Source of the DNA: Nocardioidaceae bacterium
Lineage (GTDB): Bacteria; Actinomycetota; Actinomycetes; Propionibacteriales; Nocardioidaceae
Direction: 5' to 3'
NCBI GenBank assembly: GCA_025965395.1
Contig: JAOPXA010000221.1
Span: 1-5,502 of the forward strand
Length of the DNA: 5,502 bases
The notes under the pieces: model-generated
Database searches by the model: none
The model's input: only the letters and a program-made list of their open reading frames with translations
Told to the model about the DNA's origin: nothing
Shown here: positions 1 to 5,502 of the stretch, one piece after another
Layout of the letters: every line of letters begins with the position of its first letter
Position numbering within the stretch: position 1 is the first letter of the stretch
Position numbers and translations under genes: made by a program

Positions 1-2
1 AA

Positions 3-653
3 GCGTGCGAGATCTCGACGCGAGCCCTCACAGATCTCTACGAAGGTCCTCTCGCGGGCCGCACCGAACGCGCCATTGCCAGGGATCTCGAGTCGCGCAT
101 GCTCGACCTTGGCGCCGACGGCATCGCGTTCGAGACGATCCTGGCGACGGGACCCAACAGTGCGATCCCGCACCACGCTCCAACCAATCGCGTCACGAAA
201 AAAGGCGATCTGCTCAAGATCGACTTCGGCGCCTTGGTCGGCGGCTACCACGCCGACTGCACACGTACGGTCGTGCTCGGCGCGGCTCAGGACTGGCAAC
301 GCGAGATCTATGCCGCCGTCAGGGCATCTCAGCAGGCCGGGGTTGACGCCCTCGTCGCGGGCAATCCGATCGGCGCGTCGAAGGTTGCGGCGGACGCCGC
401 GTTGGCCGATGCAGGGTGGCTCGAGCACTTCACGACGGGCCTCGGGCACGGGGTCGGGTTGCAGATCCACGAGGACCCGTTTCTCCATACCGATCACACC
501 GGTAAACTAATCCCTTGCATGACGCTGACGATGGAACCCGGGGTCTATCTTCCCGGTCGCGGCGGTGTGCGCATCGAAGACACCCTCGTCATCACTGGCG
601 GCGCCGCTGAGGCGCTGACCGCGATGACCAAAGACTTGTTGGAGCTCGCCTGA
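3..653 (+). CDS. pepQ: Xaa-Pro peptidase, M24 family (PepQ-like), 5'-truncated by window edge
   Basis: This is the C-terminal catalytic 'pita-bread' domain of a cytoplasmic metallopeptidase that cleaves X-Pro bonds in short peptides; 216 residues are visible. The reading frame is open from base 3 with no break, so the true start lies left of the window. The five metal ligands of the family are all present: Asp in KIDFGA (222-224), Asp in HADCTRT (255-257), His in GLGHGVGL (447-449), Glu in MEPGVY (534-536) and Glu in RIEDT (576-578). The enzyme should therefore bind its dinuclear metal centre and be active. The stop codon overlaps the efp start by one base (TGATG), and pepQ-efp-nusB is a conserved actinobacterial order. 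Membership of M24 is certain. Whether it is a dipeptidase (PepQ, prolidase) or an aminopeptidase (PepP) cannot be settled without the N-terminal domain. Confidence 0.9.
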   Translation, partial: ACEISTRALTDLYEGPLAGRTERAIARDLESRMLDLGADGIAFETILATGPNSAIPHHAPTNRVTKKGDLLKIDFGALVGGYHADCTRTVVLGAAQDWQREIYAAVRASQQAGVDALVAGNPIGASKVAADAALADAGWLEHFTTGLGHGVGLQIHEDPFLHTDHTGKLIPCMTLTMEPGVYLPGRGGVRIEDTLVITGGAAEALTAMTKDLLELA

Positions 654-1216
654 TGGCAACCACGAACGATATCAAGAACGGCCTGGTCCTCAATCTCGAC
701 GGACAGCTCTGGACCGTGACTTGGTTCCAGCACCACAAGCCCGGCAAGGGTGGCGCGATGGTCAAGACGACCATCAAGAACGTCATGACCGGCAAGATCG
801 TCGACAAGACCTTCAACGCCGGGCTCAAGATCGAGACCGCGAGTGTCGACAAGCGCGACATGCAGTTCCTCTACCACGACGGCGACTCATACGTCTTCAT
901 GGATACGAGCAACTTCGAGCAGATGAACATCTCGGATGCGACCGTTGGCGAGGCGAAGGACTTCCTTCTCGACAATCAGGAAGTCATGGTGGCGGTCAAC
1001 GAAGGCAACCCGCTCTACATCGAGCTTCCTGCGTCCGTCGAGCTGCTCATCCAGTACACCGAGCCGGGCCTTCAGGGCGATCGCTCGAGTGGCGGCACAA
1101 AGCCCGCGACGCTCGAGACGGGTCGTGAGATCCAGGTTCCGTTGTTTATCACGACCGGCGAAAAGGTTAAGGTCGATACCCGCGACGGTAGCTATCTTGG
1201 GCGCATCAGCAGCTGA
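653..1216 (+). CDS. efp: Translation elongation factor P
   Basis: EF-P binds between the ribosomal P and E sites and relieves stalling at consecutive prolines. The product has 187 residues, the normal length. The N-terminal KOW-like domain (about 1-62) carries the tip loop KPGKGG at 29-34, with Lys32 as the residue that points at the peptidyl-transferase centre. A central OB domain follows (about 66-125). The C-terminal OB domain (about 130-187) holds the family signature [22 protein letters not shown] region at 136-157. The start is fixed by GGAG at 641-644, eight bases before the ATG, and by the TGATG overlap with the peptidase gene. It is in turn joined to nusB by a second TGATG. No EpmA, EpmB or YmfI-type modification gene is in the window. 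Actinobacterial EF-P is generally held to work with an unmodified lysine. The loop reads PGKGG, not the PGKGP seen in mycobacteria. Confidence 0.98.
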   Translation: MATTNDIKNGLVLNLDGQLWTVTWFQHHKPGKGGAMVKTTIKNVMTGKIVDKTFNAGLKIETASVDKRDMQFLYHDGDSYVFMDTSNFEQMNISDATVGEAKDFLLDNQEVMVAVNEGNPLYIELPASVELLIQYTEPGLQGDRSSGGTKPATLETGREIQVPLFITTGEKVKVDTRDGSYLGRISS

Positions 1217-1629
1217 TGGGTGCTCGTACGAAGTCACGCAAACGCGCTCTTGACGTCTTGTTCGAGTCCGAATTGCAAAGTCTGTCCACGGGCAAGACGC
1301 TTGCTGAACGACGCGCAGACGCCGACCCGCCGGTCAACGACTACACGGTTTTTCTAGTCGAGGGCATCATCGCTCACGTCGATCGCCTGGATGCGCTGCT
1401 GAGTGAGCACGCGGTGGGCTGGACCCTGGATCGTATGCCCGGCGTCGATCGCAACCTGCTGCGCATCGGGGCTTACGAGATCCTCTACGTCGACGACGTT
1501 CCCGATGCCGTCGCGGTGAGCGAAGCGGTCAATCTCGCGAAGGATCTCTCGACCGATGAGAGCCCGGCGTTCATCAACGGCCTGCTCTCGAAGATCGTCG
1601 AGCTGAAGCCCACGCTCACCACCCCTTAA
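1216..1629 (+). CDS. nusB: Transcription antitermination factor NusB
   Basis: NusB binds boxA RNA together with S10 (NusE) and supports antitermination during rRNA transcription. The product is 137 residues, all-helical as in the family. The N-terminal arginine-rich helix with RKRALDVLFESE (8-19) is typical of the RNA-binding face. The conserved C-terminal half reads VDRNLLRIGAYEIL (77-90), DVPDAVAVSEAVNLAK (94-109) and STDESPAFINGLL (112-124). The ATG overlaps the efp stop by one base (TGATG). No good Shine-Dalgarno sequence precedes it, so translation probably depends on ribosomes arriving from efp. It is the last gene of the upstream unit; the next gene lies 214 bases on. In Streptomyces bldD follows nusB, but there is no bldD here. 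Confidence 0.96.
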   Translation: MGARTKSRKRALDVLFESELQSLSTGKTLAERRADADPPVNDYTVFLVEGIIAHVDRLDALLSEHAVGWTLDRMPGVDRNLLRIGAYEILYVDDVPDAVAVSEAVNLAKDLSTDESPAFINGLLSKIVELKPTLTTP

Positions 1630-1646
1630 ACCCGCGGGGGTGGGTG
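1617..1646 (+). terminator. GC-rich hairpin at the end of nusB, possible weak terminator
   Basis: CACCACCCC (1617-1625) can pair with GGGGTGGGTG (1637-1646) with one bulged G at 1642 and an 11-base loop, giving nine base pairs, seven of them G-C. The stem starts inside the last codons of nusB and the stop codon TAA (1627-1629) lies in the loop. It sits where the pepQ-efp-nusB transcript should end. No T-run follows, so it is not a classical intrinsic terminator; many actinobacterial terminators lack a clear U-tract, but this alone is weak evidence. Confidence 0.35.
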
Positions 1647-1699
1647 GGCAACCTTTGAGCTGCGTTGAGTGGTTGCTGACGCACCGCTACGTGGGTGGG
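1640..1699. repeat. Pair of GTGGGTGGG direct repeats with associated inverted repeats
   Basis: GTGGGTGGG occurs at 1640-1648 and again at 1691-1699, 51 bases apart. The first copy runs into GCAACCT (1648-1654) and the second is followed closely by its reverse complement AGGTTGC (1701-1707). A further GGTTGC at 1671-1676 can pair with GCAACC (1648-1653). The RNA could therefore form alternative hairpins between nusB and the pyr promoter. No function can be assigned; chance in a GC-rich spacer is possible. Confidence 0.4.
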
Positions 1700-1728
1700 T
1701 AGGTTGCGGAGCCACCGCCGAGGCAGGT

Positions 1729-1767
1729 GACCGTACGTGACTCGCGGCCGACCGTACGTGACTCGCG
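1729..1767. repeat. Two identical 18-bp direct repeats, 21-bp period, candidate operator
   Basis: GACCGTACGTGACTCGCG occurs exactly at 1729-1746 and 1750-1767 with a three-base spacer (GCC). A 21-bp period is two helical turns, so both copies face the same side of the DNA, as expected for a protein that binds two sites cooperatively. Each copy holds the palindrome CGTACG, and the second copy extends into the palindrome CTCGCGAG (1762-1769). A degenerate copy, ACCGCTACGTG, is at 1683-1693. The second copy covers the place where the -35 element of the predicted pyr promoter should be. The repeat itself is certain. The operator role is inference; a short intergenic repeat dispersed in this genome is the main alternative. 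Confidence 0.85.
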
Positions 1768-1783
1768 AGCGATGCGGTAGGGT
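1755..1783 (+). promoter_or_regulatory. Predicted promoter of the pyr operon
   Basis: TAGGGT at 1778-1783 fits the actinobacterial -10 pattern TANNNT and is the best match in the spacer. Transcription would then start near 1790, leaving a leader of about 54 bases that contains the whole PyrR-binding hairpin. The -35 is poor: at a 17-base spacing the hexamer is TACGTG (1755-1760), and GTGACT (1758-1763) resembles the consensus better but is only 14 bases away. A weak -35 lying within an 18-bp direct repeat suggests that a bound protein could help or block RNA polymerase. Confidence 0.4.
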
Positions 1784-1800
1784 GGAGCGAACTTTAGACA

Positions 1801-1836
1801 TCCTTTAACCACCGTCCTGTGAGGCGGAGAAGGAGG
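1801..1836 (+). promoter_or_regulatory. PyrR-binding leader RNA hairpin overlapping the pyrR ribosome binding site
   Basis: TCCTGTGAGG at 1815-1824 matches the core of the PyrR-binding loop, UCCNGNGAGG. The upper stem is CCG-CC (1812-1817, with T1815 bulged) paired with GGCGG (1823-1827), closing the five-base loop TGTGA. A lower stem forms between TCCTTT (1801-1806) and GAAGGA (1829-1834, one G-T pair), with a larger 5' internal bulge (1807-1811), as in Bacillus PyrR sites. The lower stem takes in most of the Shine-Dalgarno sequence AGGAGG (1831-1836), which lies seven bases before the GTG start. PyrR bound with UMP should hold the hairpin shut and block ribosome loading. This is the translational repression described for mycobacterial PyrR, as opposed to the attenuation of Bacillus. 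The motif and pairings are seen; the mechanism is inferred. Confidence 0.8.
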
Positions 1837-1843
1837 TCAGACG

Positions 1844-2404
1844 GTGTCTTCTACGTCTGCTTCGCCGCGTGCTCGCGTGGTCCTCGATGACCGCGACATC
1901 TCTCGAGCCCTCACGCGCATCACTCACGAAATCCTCGAGCGCAACCGCGATTCACGCGGTCTCGTCATCCTCGGCATCCCGACGCGCGGAGTCCACCTCG
2001 CAAGCCGCATCGCCGCCCGTATGAGCGAGGTCGAGGGCCGCACGATCGCCCACGGCGCTCTCGACATCACGATGTACCGCGACGACCTGCGCATGAAGCC
2101 CGCCCGGGCCCTCGAGCACACGTCCATCCCCGAAGACATCGACGGCAAGACCGTCGTCCTGATCGACGACGTGCTCTTCTCCGGCCGTACGATTCGCGCG
2201 GCCCTCGACGCCCTCAGTGACATCGGCCGTCCCAGAGCCGTCCAGCTGGCGGTGCTCGTCGACCGCGGTCACCGCGAGCTTCCGATCCGCGCTGATTTCG
2301 TCGGCAAGAACCTCCCGACCTCGCTCAGCGAGAAGGTCAGGGTGCGCCTGAGTGAAAGCGATGAAGCCGACCAAGTGACGATCGAGGGGGGCGAGGCCGC
2401 ATGA
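1844..2404 (+). CDS. pyrR: PyrR, pyrimidine operon RNA-binding regulator / uracil phosphoribosyltransferase
   Basis: PyrR binds the leader RNA of pyr messages when UMP or UTP is high, and usually also makes UMP from uracil and PRPP. The product has 186 residues, normal for the family, with a type I phosphoribosyltransferase fold. The PRPP-binding loop [14 protein letters not shown] is at 104-117 with the two acidic residues Asp108 and Asp109. GIPTRGV (44-50) and the C-terminal [16 protein letters not shown] (141-156) are also typical. The GTG start is set by AGGAGG at 1831-1836; an in-frame GTG at codon 12 is less likely because it lacks such a site. The gene is the first of the pyr operon and overlaps pyrB by four bases (ATGA). 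Its own leader carries a PyrR site, so it should regulate itself. Confidence 0.96.
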   Translation: MSSTSASPRARVVLDDRDISRALTRITHEILERNRDSRGLVILGIPTRGVHLASRIAARMSEVEGRTIAHGALDITMYRDDLRMKPARALEHTSIPEDIDGKTVVLIDDVLFSGRTIRAALDALSDIGRPRAVQLAVLVDRGHRELPIRADFVGKNLPTSLSEKVRVRLSESDEADQVTIEGGEAA

Positions 2405-3348
2405 GGCACCTGCTGAGCGCCGGCGACCTGAGCCGCGACGAAGCCATCCAGATCCTCGACACGGCCGAAGAACTTCTGAATGTCGCCAGCCGGCCCATCA
2501 AGAAACTCCCTACGCTGCGTGGTCGCACGGTGGTCAACCTGTTCTACGAGGATTCGACCCGCACGCGCATCTCGTTCGAGGCGGCCGCAAAGCGCCTCTC
2601 GGCTGACGTCATCAACTTCTCCGCCAAGGGCTCGAGCGTCTCCAAGGGCGAGAGCCTGAAGGACACCGCCCTCACGCTTCAGGCGATGGGCGCTGACGCG
2701 GTCGTCATCCGTCACCACCTGTCTGGCGCGCCGCACCGCCTCGCCTCCTCCGGCTGGATGCACGGCGCGATCGTCAACGCCGGAGACGGCACGCACGAGC
2801 ACCCCACGCAGGCGCTCCTCGACGCCTTCACGATGCGCCGCCACCTCGGTGATCTCACCGATCGGCGCATCACGATCGTGGGCGACGTCCTGCACAGCCG
2901 TGTTGCCCGCTCGAACGCGTTGCTGCTCTCCACGCTGGGTGCCGAGGTGACACTTGTCGCCCCGCCCACGCTGCTCCCGGTCGGTGTCGAGAAGTGGCCT
3001 GTGCACACCACGTACGACCTCGACAGCGCGCTCCACAAGGCTGACGCGGTCATGATGCTGCGGGTGCAGGCCGAGCGTATGCAGAACGCGTACTTCCCCA
3101 GCGCCCGCGAGTACAGCCGCCGCTACGGACTCGATGCCCGCCGCATGGGGATGCTCCCCGACCACGCGATCGTCATGCACCCCGGGCCGATGAACCGCGG
3201 TATGGAGATCTCCGCCGAAGTCGCCGACTCGGTGCGCTCGGTCATCGTCGAGCAGGTCACTAACGGTGTCGCTGTCCGCATGGCCGTCCTCTACCTGCTG
3301 CTGAGCGGCAGCAACGAATCCGATCCGATCCCGGAGAGTCTTGTATGA
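2401..3348 (+). CDS. pyrB: Aspartate carbamoyltransferase catalytic subunit
   Basis: The enzyme joins carbamoyl phosphate and aspartate to give N-carbamoyl-aspartate, the committed step of de novo pyrimidine synthesis, and works as a trimer in the cytoplasm. The product is 315 residues, full length. The carbamoyl phosphate loop STRTR is at 52-56 in [13 protein letters not shown]. Lys82 and Glu84 of SKGES (81-85) come from the mobile loop of the adjacent subunit. HPTQ is at 134-137 in [14 protein letters not shown]. The aspartate-binding side shows HSRVARSN (165-172) and LRVQAER (220-226). HPGPMNRG (260-267) is the C-terminal signature. The start overlaps the pyrR stop (ATGA), with GAGG at 2393-2396 only four bases upstream. 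No pyrI regulatory subunit follows, so feedback control probably acts through PyrR on expression. Confidence 0.98.
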   Translation: MRHLLSAGDLSRDEAIQILDTAEELLNVASRPIKKLPTLRGRTVVNLFYEDSTRTRISFEAAAKRLSADVINFSAKGSSVSKGESLKDTALTLQAMGADAVVIRHHLSGAPHRLASSGWMHGAIVNAGDGTHEHPTQALLDAFTMRRHLGDLTDRRITIVGDVLHSRVARSNALLLSTLGAEVTLVAPPTLLPVGVEKWPVHTTYDLDSALHKADAVMMLRVQAERMQNAYFPSAREYSRRYGLDARRMGMLPDHAIVMHPGPMNRGMEISAEVADSVRSVIVEQVTNGVAVRMAVLYLLLSGSNESDPIPESLV

Positions 3349-4643
3349 GCGCCTATCTCATCCGCAACGCCAACATTCTCGGCGAGCAGGTGGCCGACAT
3401 CCTCGTCCGCGACGGTGTCATCGAGTCGATCGGTTCGGCGCTTGCGGCCGACGACGCCACAGTCGTCGAGGCGAAGGGTCTCATTGCGCTTCCGGGCCTC
3501 GTCGACATCCATACACACCTGCGCGAGCCGGGCCGCGAGGACGCCGAGACGGTCCTCACCGGTAGCCAGGCTGCGGCGCGAGGCGGCTACACCGCGGTCT
3601 TCGCCATGGCCAACACCGAGCCGGTCGCGGACACCGCCGGCGTCGTGGAGCAGGTCTGGCGCCTCGGCAAGGAAGCCGGCTACGTCGACGTCCAGCCGGT
3701 CGGCGCTGTCACGGTCGGTCTCGCGGGCGAGCGCCTCGCCGAGCTAGGCGCCATGGCCGACTCAGCCGCCCAAGTCCGCGTCTTCTCCGACGACGGCAAG
3801 TGCGTCCACGACGCGGTGCTGATGCGTCGGGCACTTGAGTACGTCAAGGCGTTCGGCGGTGTGATCGCCCAGCACGCGCAAGAGCCTCGCCTCACCGAGG
3901 GCGCGCAGATGAACGAAGGCGAGCTCTCCGGCATCCTCGGGCTCACCGGTTGGCCCGCCGTCGCCGAGGAAGCGATCATCGCTCGCGATGTCCTTCTCAC
4001 CGCGCACGTCGACTCGCGCCTGCACGTGTGCCACCTCTCGACCAAGGGTTCGGTCGACATCGTGCGGCAAGCGAAGGTGCGCGGCGTCAACGTCACCGCC
4101 GAAGTCACCCCTCACCACTTGCTCCTGACCGACGAGCTCGCCCGCAGCTACAACCCGATCTTCAAGGTCAACCCGCCGCTGCGCACCGCCGAGGACGTCG
4201 AAGCCGTCCGCGCGGGCCTAGCTGACGGCACGATCGATGTCGTGGGCACGGACCACGCCCCGCACCCCATGGAAGACAAAGAGTGCGAGTGGTCGAGCGC
4301 GGCATTCGGCATGCTCGGCCTCGAGGAGGCACTCGGTGTCGTCCAGCTCACGATGGTCGACACGGGCAACCTGACCTGGGCCGGAGTCGCCGATCGAATG
4401 TCGTTCACGCCGGCCAAGATCGGCAGGCTCGCCGACCAAGGCCGCCCGCTCGTCGCTGGCGAGCCCGCCAACATCTGCCTCTACGACCCCGACGCTGCGC
4501 GCACCGTCGATCCTTACGCGAGCGCATCCAAGTCCCGCAACAACCCCTACGCCGATCGCGAGCTGCCAGGAGCCGTCGTCGCGACGTTCCTGCGCGGCGT
4601 GCCTACGGTGCTCGATGGCAAGCTCCAGGAGATCTCAGCATGA
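3345..4643 (+). CDS. pyrC: Dihydroorotase, class I
   Basis: This zinc amidohydrolase reversibly cyclises N-carbamoyl-aspartate to dihydroorotate, the step after PyrB. At 432 residues it has the length of class I (Gram-positive type) dihydroorotases, longer than the roughly 350 residues of the E. coli type. Metal ligands are visible: His56 and His58 in [10 protein letters not shown], an Asp of SDDG (149-150), His177 in AQHAQE, His230 in VCHLST and Asp303 in GTDHAPH. The Asp in SDDG replaces the carboxylated lysine of the E. coli type. AMANTEP (87-93) and FKVNPPLR (273-280) are further substrate-site motifs. It overlaps pyrB by four bases (ATGA), with GGAG at 3333-3336 upstream, and carA by four bases. 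The membrane-protein gene often found between pyrC and carA in actinobacteria is absent. Confidence 0.98.
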   Translation: MSAYLIRNANILGEQVADILVRDGVIESIGSALAADDATVVEAKGLIALPGLVDIHTHLREPGREDAETVLTGSQAAARGGYTAVFAMANTEPVADTAGVVEQVWRLGKEAGYVDVQPVGAVTVGLAGERLAELGAMADSAAQVRVFSDDGKCVHDAVLMRRALEYVKAFGGVIAQHAQEPRLTEGAQMNEGELSGILGLTGWPAVAEEAIIARDVLLTAHVDSRLHVCHLSTKGSVDIVRQAKVRGVNVTAEVTPHHLLLTDELARSYNPIFKVNPPLRTAEDVEAVRAGLADGTIDVVGTDHAPHPMEDKECEWSSAAFGMLGLEEALGVVQLTMVDTGNLTWAGVADRMSFTPAKIGRLADQGRPLVAGEPANICLYDPDAARTVDPYASASKSRNNPYADRELPGAVVATFLRGVPTVLDGKLQEISA

Positions 4644-5502
4644 CGAACGAGGCAATTCTCGTACTCGAAGACGGTCGTACGTTCCACGGTGAGTCCTACG
4701 GTGCAGTGGGAGAGACCTTCGGTGAGGCGGTCTTCCAAACCGGTATGAGCGGCTACCAGGAGACGCTGACCGACCCGTCATATCGCCGCCAGATCGTCGT
4801 GATGACGGCGCCGCACATTGGCAACACAGGCGTCAACGACGAGGACGACGAGTCGAGCCAGATCTGGGTCGCCGGCTACGTCGTACGCGACCCTGCTCGG
4901 GTGCCCAGCAACTGGCGATCACGGCGCTCGCTCGCCGACGAGCTGGTCTCGCAGGGCATCGTCGGCATTAGCGGCATCGACACGCGAGCGCTCACGCGCC
5001 ACCTGCGCGAGCGTGGCTCGATGCGCGCGGGCATCAGCTCCGCCTCGACCGACTCGGATGCGCTGCTGGCCAAGATTCTCGACTCGCCATCGATGGCTGG
5101 CGCCAACCTCGTCGATGAGGTGACGACAAGCAAGACGTACGTCGTGGAGGCGCACGGCACCAAGCGGCTCACGGTGGCCGCGATCGACCTCGGCATCAAG
5201 GGCATGACGCCCTATCGCATGGCTGAGCGCGGCATCGAGGTCCACGTCATGCCCGCGACCTCGACAATCGACGACATCCGCGCGATCAGCCCCGACGGTG
5301 TCTTCTTCTCCAACGGGCCCGGCGACCCGGCGGCCGCCCAGAAGGCGGTCGCGCTGCTCCGTGAGGTGCTGGCCGACAAGATCCCGTATTTCGGCATCTG
5401 CTTCGGCAACCAGATCTTCGGGCGGGCACTGGGCCTCGGCACCTACAAGCTGGGCTATGGGCACCGCGGCATCAACCAGCCCGTGCAGGACCTCACGACC
5501 GG
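4640..5502 (+). CDS. carA: Carbamoyl phosphate synthase small (glutaminase) subunit, 3'-truncated by window edge
   Basis: CarA hydrolyses glutamine and passes ammonia to CarB, which makes carbamoyl phosphate for PyrB and for arginine synthesis. 287 codons are visible, out of about 375 usual, and the frame is open to the right edge. The N-terminal domain contains [15 protein letters not shown] (7-21), [17 protein letters not shown] (32-48) and [21 protein letters not shown] (about 112-132). The class I amidotransferase domain begins near residue 175, with FFSNGPGDP (222-230) and the nucleophile Cys254 (bases 5399-5401) in [24 protein letters not shown] (274-282) follows. The catalytic His/Glu pair lies beyond the window. 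AGGAG at 4627-4631 is eight bases before the ATG, which overlaps the pyrC stop (ATGA). carB is expected next. Confidence 0.97.
   Translation, partial: MTNEAILVLEDGRTFHGESYGAVGETFGEAVFQTGMSGYQETLTDPSYRRQIVVMTAPHIGNTGVNDEDDESSQIWVAGYVVRDPARVPSNWRSRRSLADELVSQGIVGISGIDTRALTRHLRERGSMRAGISSASTDSDALLAKILDSPSMAGANLVDEVTTSKTYVVEAHGTKRLTVAAIDLGIKGMTPYRMAERGIEVHVMPATSTIDDIRAISPDGVFFSNGPGDPAAAQKAVALLREVLADKIPYFGICFGNQIFGRALGLGTYKLGYGHRGINQPVQDLTT

Noticed and set aside
5..346. Plus-strand open frames in other phases near the left edge
   Set aside because: They are out of frame with the M24 peptidase, whose metal ligands fix the real frame; Arg/Ser-rich translations are typical shadows.
1636..1648. G-quadruplex at GGGGGTGGGTGGG
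   Set aside because: Only three usable G-runs of three or more lie close together; a fourth is more than 40 bases away, so a standard intramolecular quadruplex is not supported.
1750..1769. BldD binding site within the 18-bp repeats
   Set aside because: The known BldD consensus TNACNC(A/T)GNGTNA does not match: the central A/T is G and the right half is missing.
1616..1801. Minus-strand open frame of 61 codons across the nusB-pyrR gap
   Set aside because: Its internal VTYG repeat is only the translation of the 18-bp DNA repeats. There is no recognisable family, and it covers the hairpin and promoter region.
2269..3180. Long minus-strand open frame (303 codons) opposite pyrB
   Set aside because: It is a shadow of pyrB, which has every catalytic motif on the plus strand; high GC leaves long open antisense frames, and the translation resembles no family.
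5390..5422. Unusual GICFGNQ around the CarA nucleophile in place of the more familiar GICLGHQ
   Set aside because: To my knowledge CFGNQ is common in actinobacterial CarA; the Cys and the surrounding fold are intact, so no loss of activity is implied.
4919..5464. Minus-strand open frame of 181 codons opposite carA
   Set aside because: Antisense of clear carA sequence that includes the glutaminase nucleophile; low-complexity charged composition typical of GC-rich shadows.

Overview
The window is an ordinary, very compact housekeeping segment of a high-GC Gram-positive bacterium. Gene order, protein sequences and GC-rich codon use point to Actinomycetota. The order pepQ-efp-nusB followed by pyrR-pyrB-pyrC-carA resembles the Streptomyces locus. 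In mycobacteria the same two blocks are conserved but lie apart. I cannot assign an order or genus from the sequence alone.

Region 1 (1-1629, plus strand) holds the C-terminal part of a metal-dependent Xaa-Pro peptidase (M24 family, PepQ-like, cut by the left edge), translation elongation factor P and the antitermination factor NusB. Each junction is a one-base TGATG stop/start overlap, so the three are almost certainly one transcript.

Region 2 (1630-1843) is the only real intergenic stretch, 214 bases. It starts with a GC-rich hairpin that overlaps the nusB stop. Next come a 9-base direct repeat and a striking pair of identical 18-base direct repeats with a 21-base period. A plausible -10 box follows. 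The stretch ends in an RNA leader that fits the PyrR-binding consensus (UCCNGNGAGG) and can fold so that the pyrR Shine-Dalgarno sequence is paired.

Region 3 (1844-5502, plus strand) is the de novo pyrimidine operon: pyrR (regulator), pyrB (aspartate carbamoyltransferase), pyrC (dihydroorotase) and carA (carbamoyl phosphate synthase small subunit, cut by the right edge). All three junctions are four-base ATGA overlaps. CarA, with CarB presumably beyond the window, makes carbamoyl phosphate. PyrB condenses it with aspartate and PyrC cyclises the product to dihydroorotate. PyrR senses UMP or UTP and most likely represses translation through the leader hairpin, and the overlaps could carry that repression down the operon.

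I see no mobile element, CRISPR array, tRNA or rRNA, and no sign of an undescribed system. The points worth a second look are all in the 214-base control region, plus the EF-P loop sequence and the absence of two genes that often sit in this locus in relatives.
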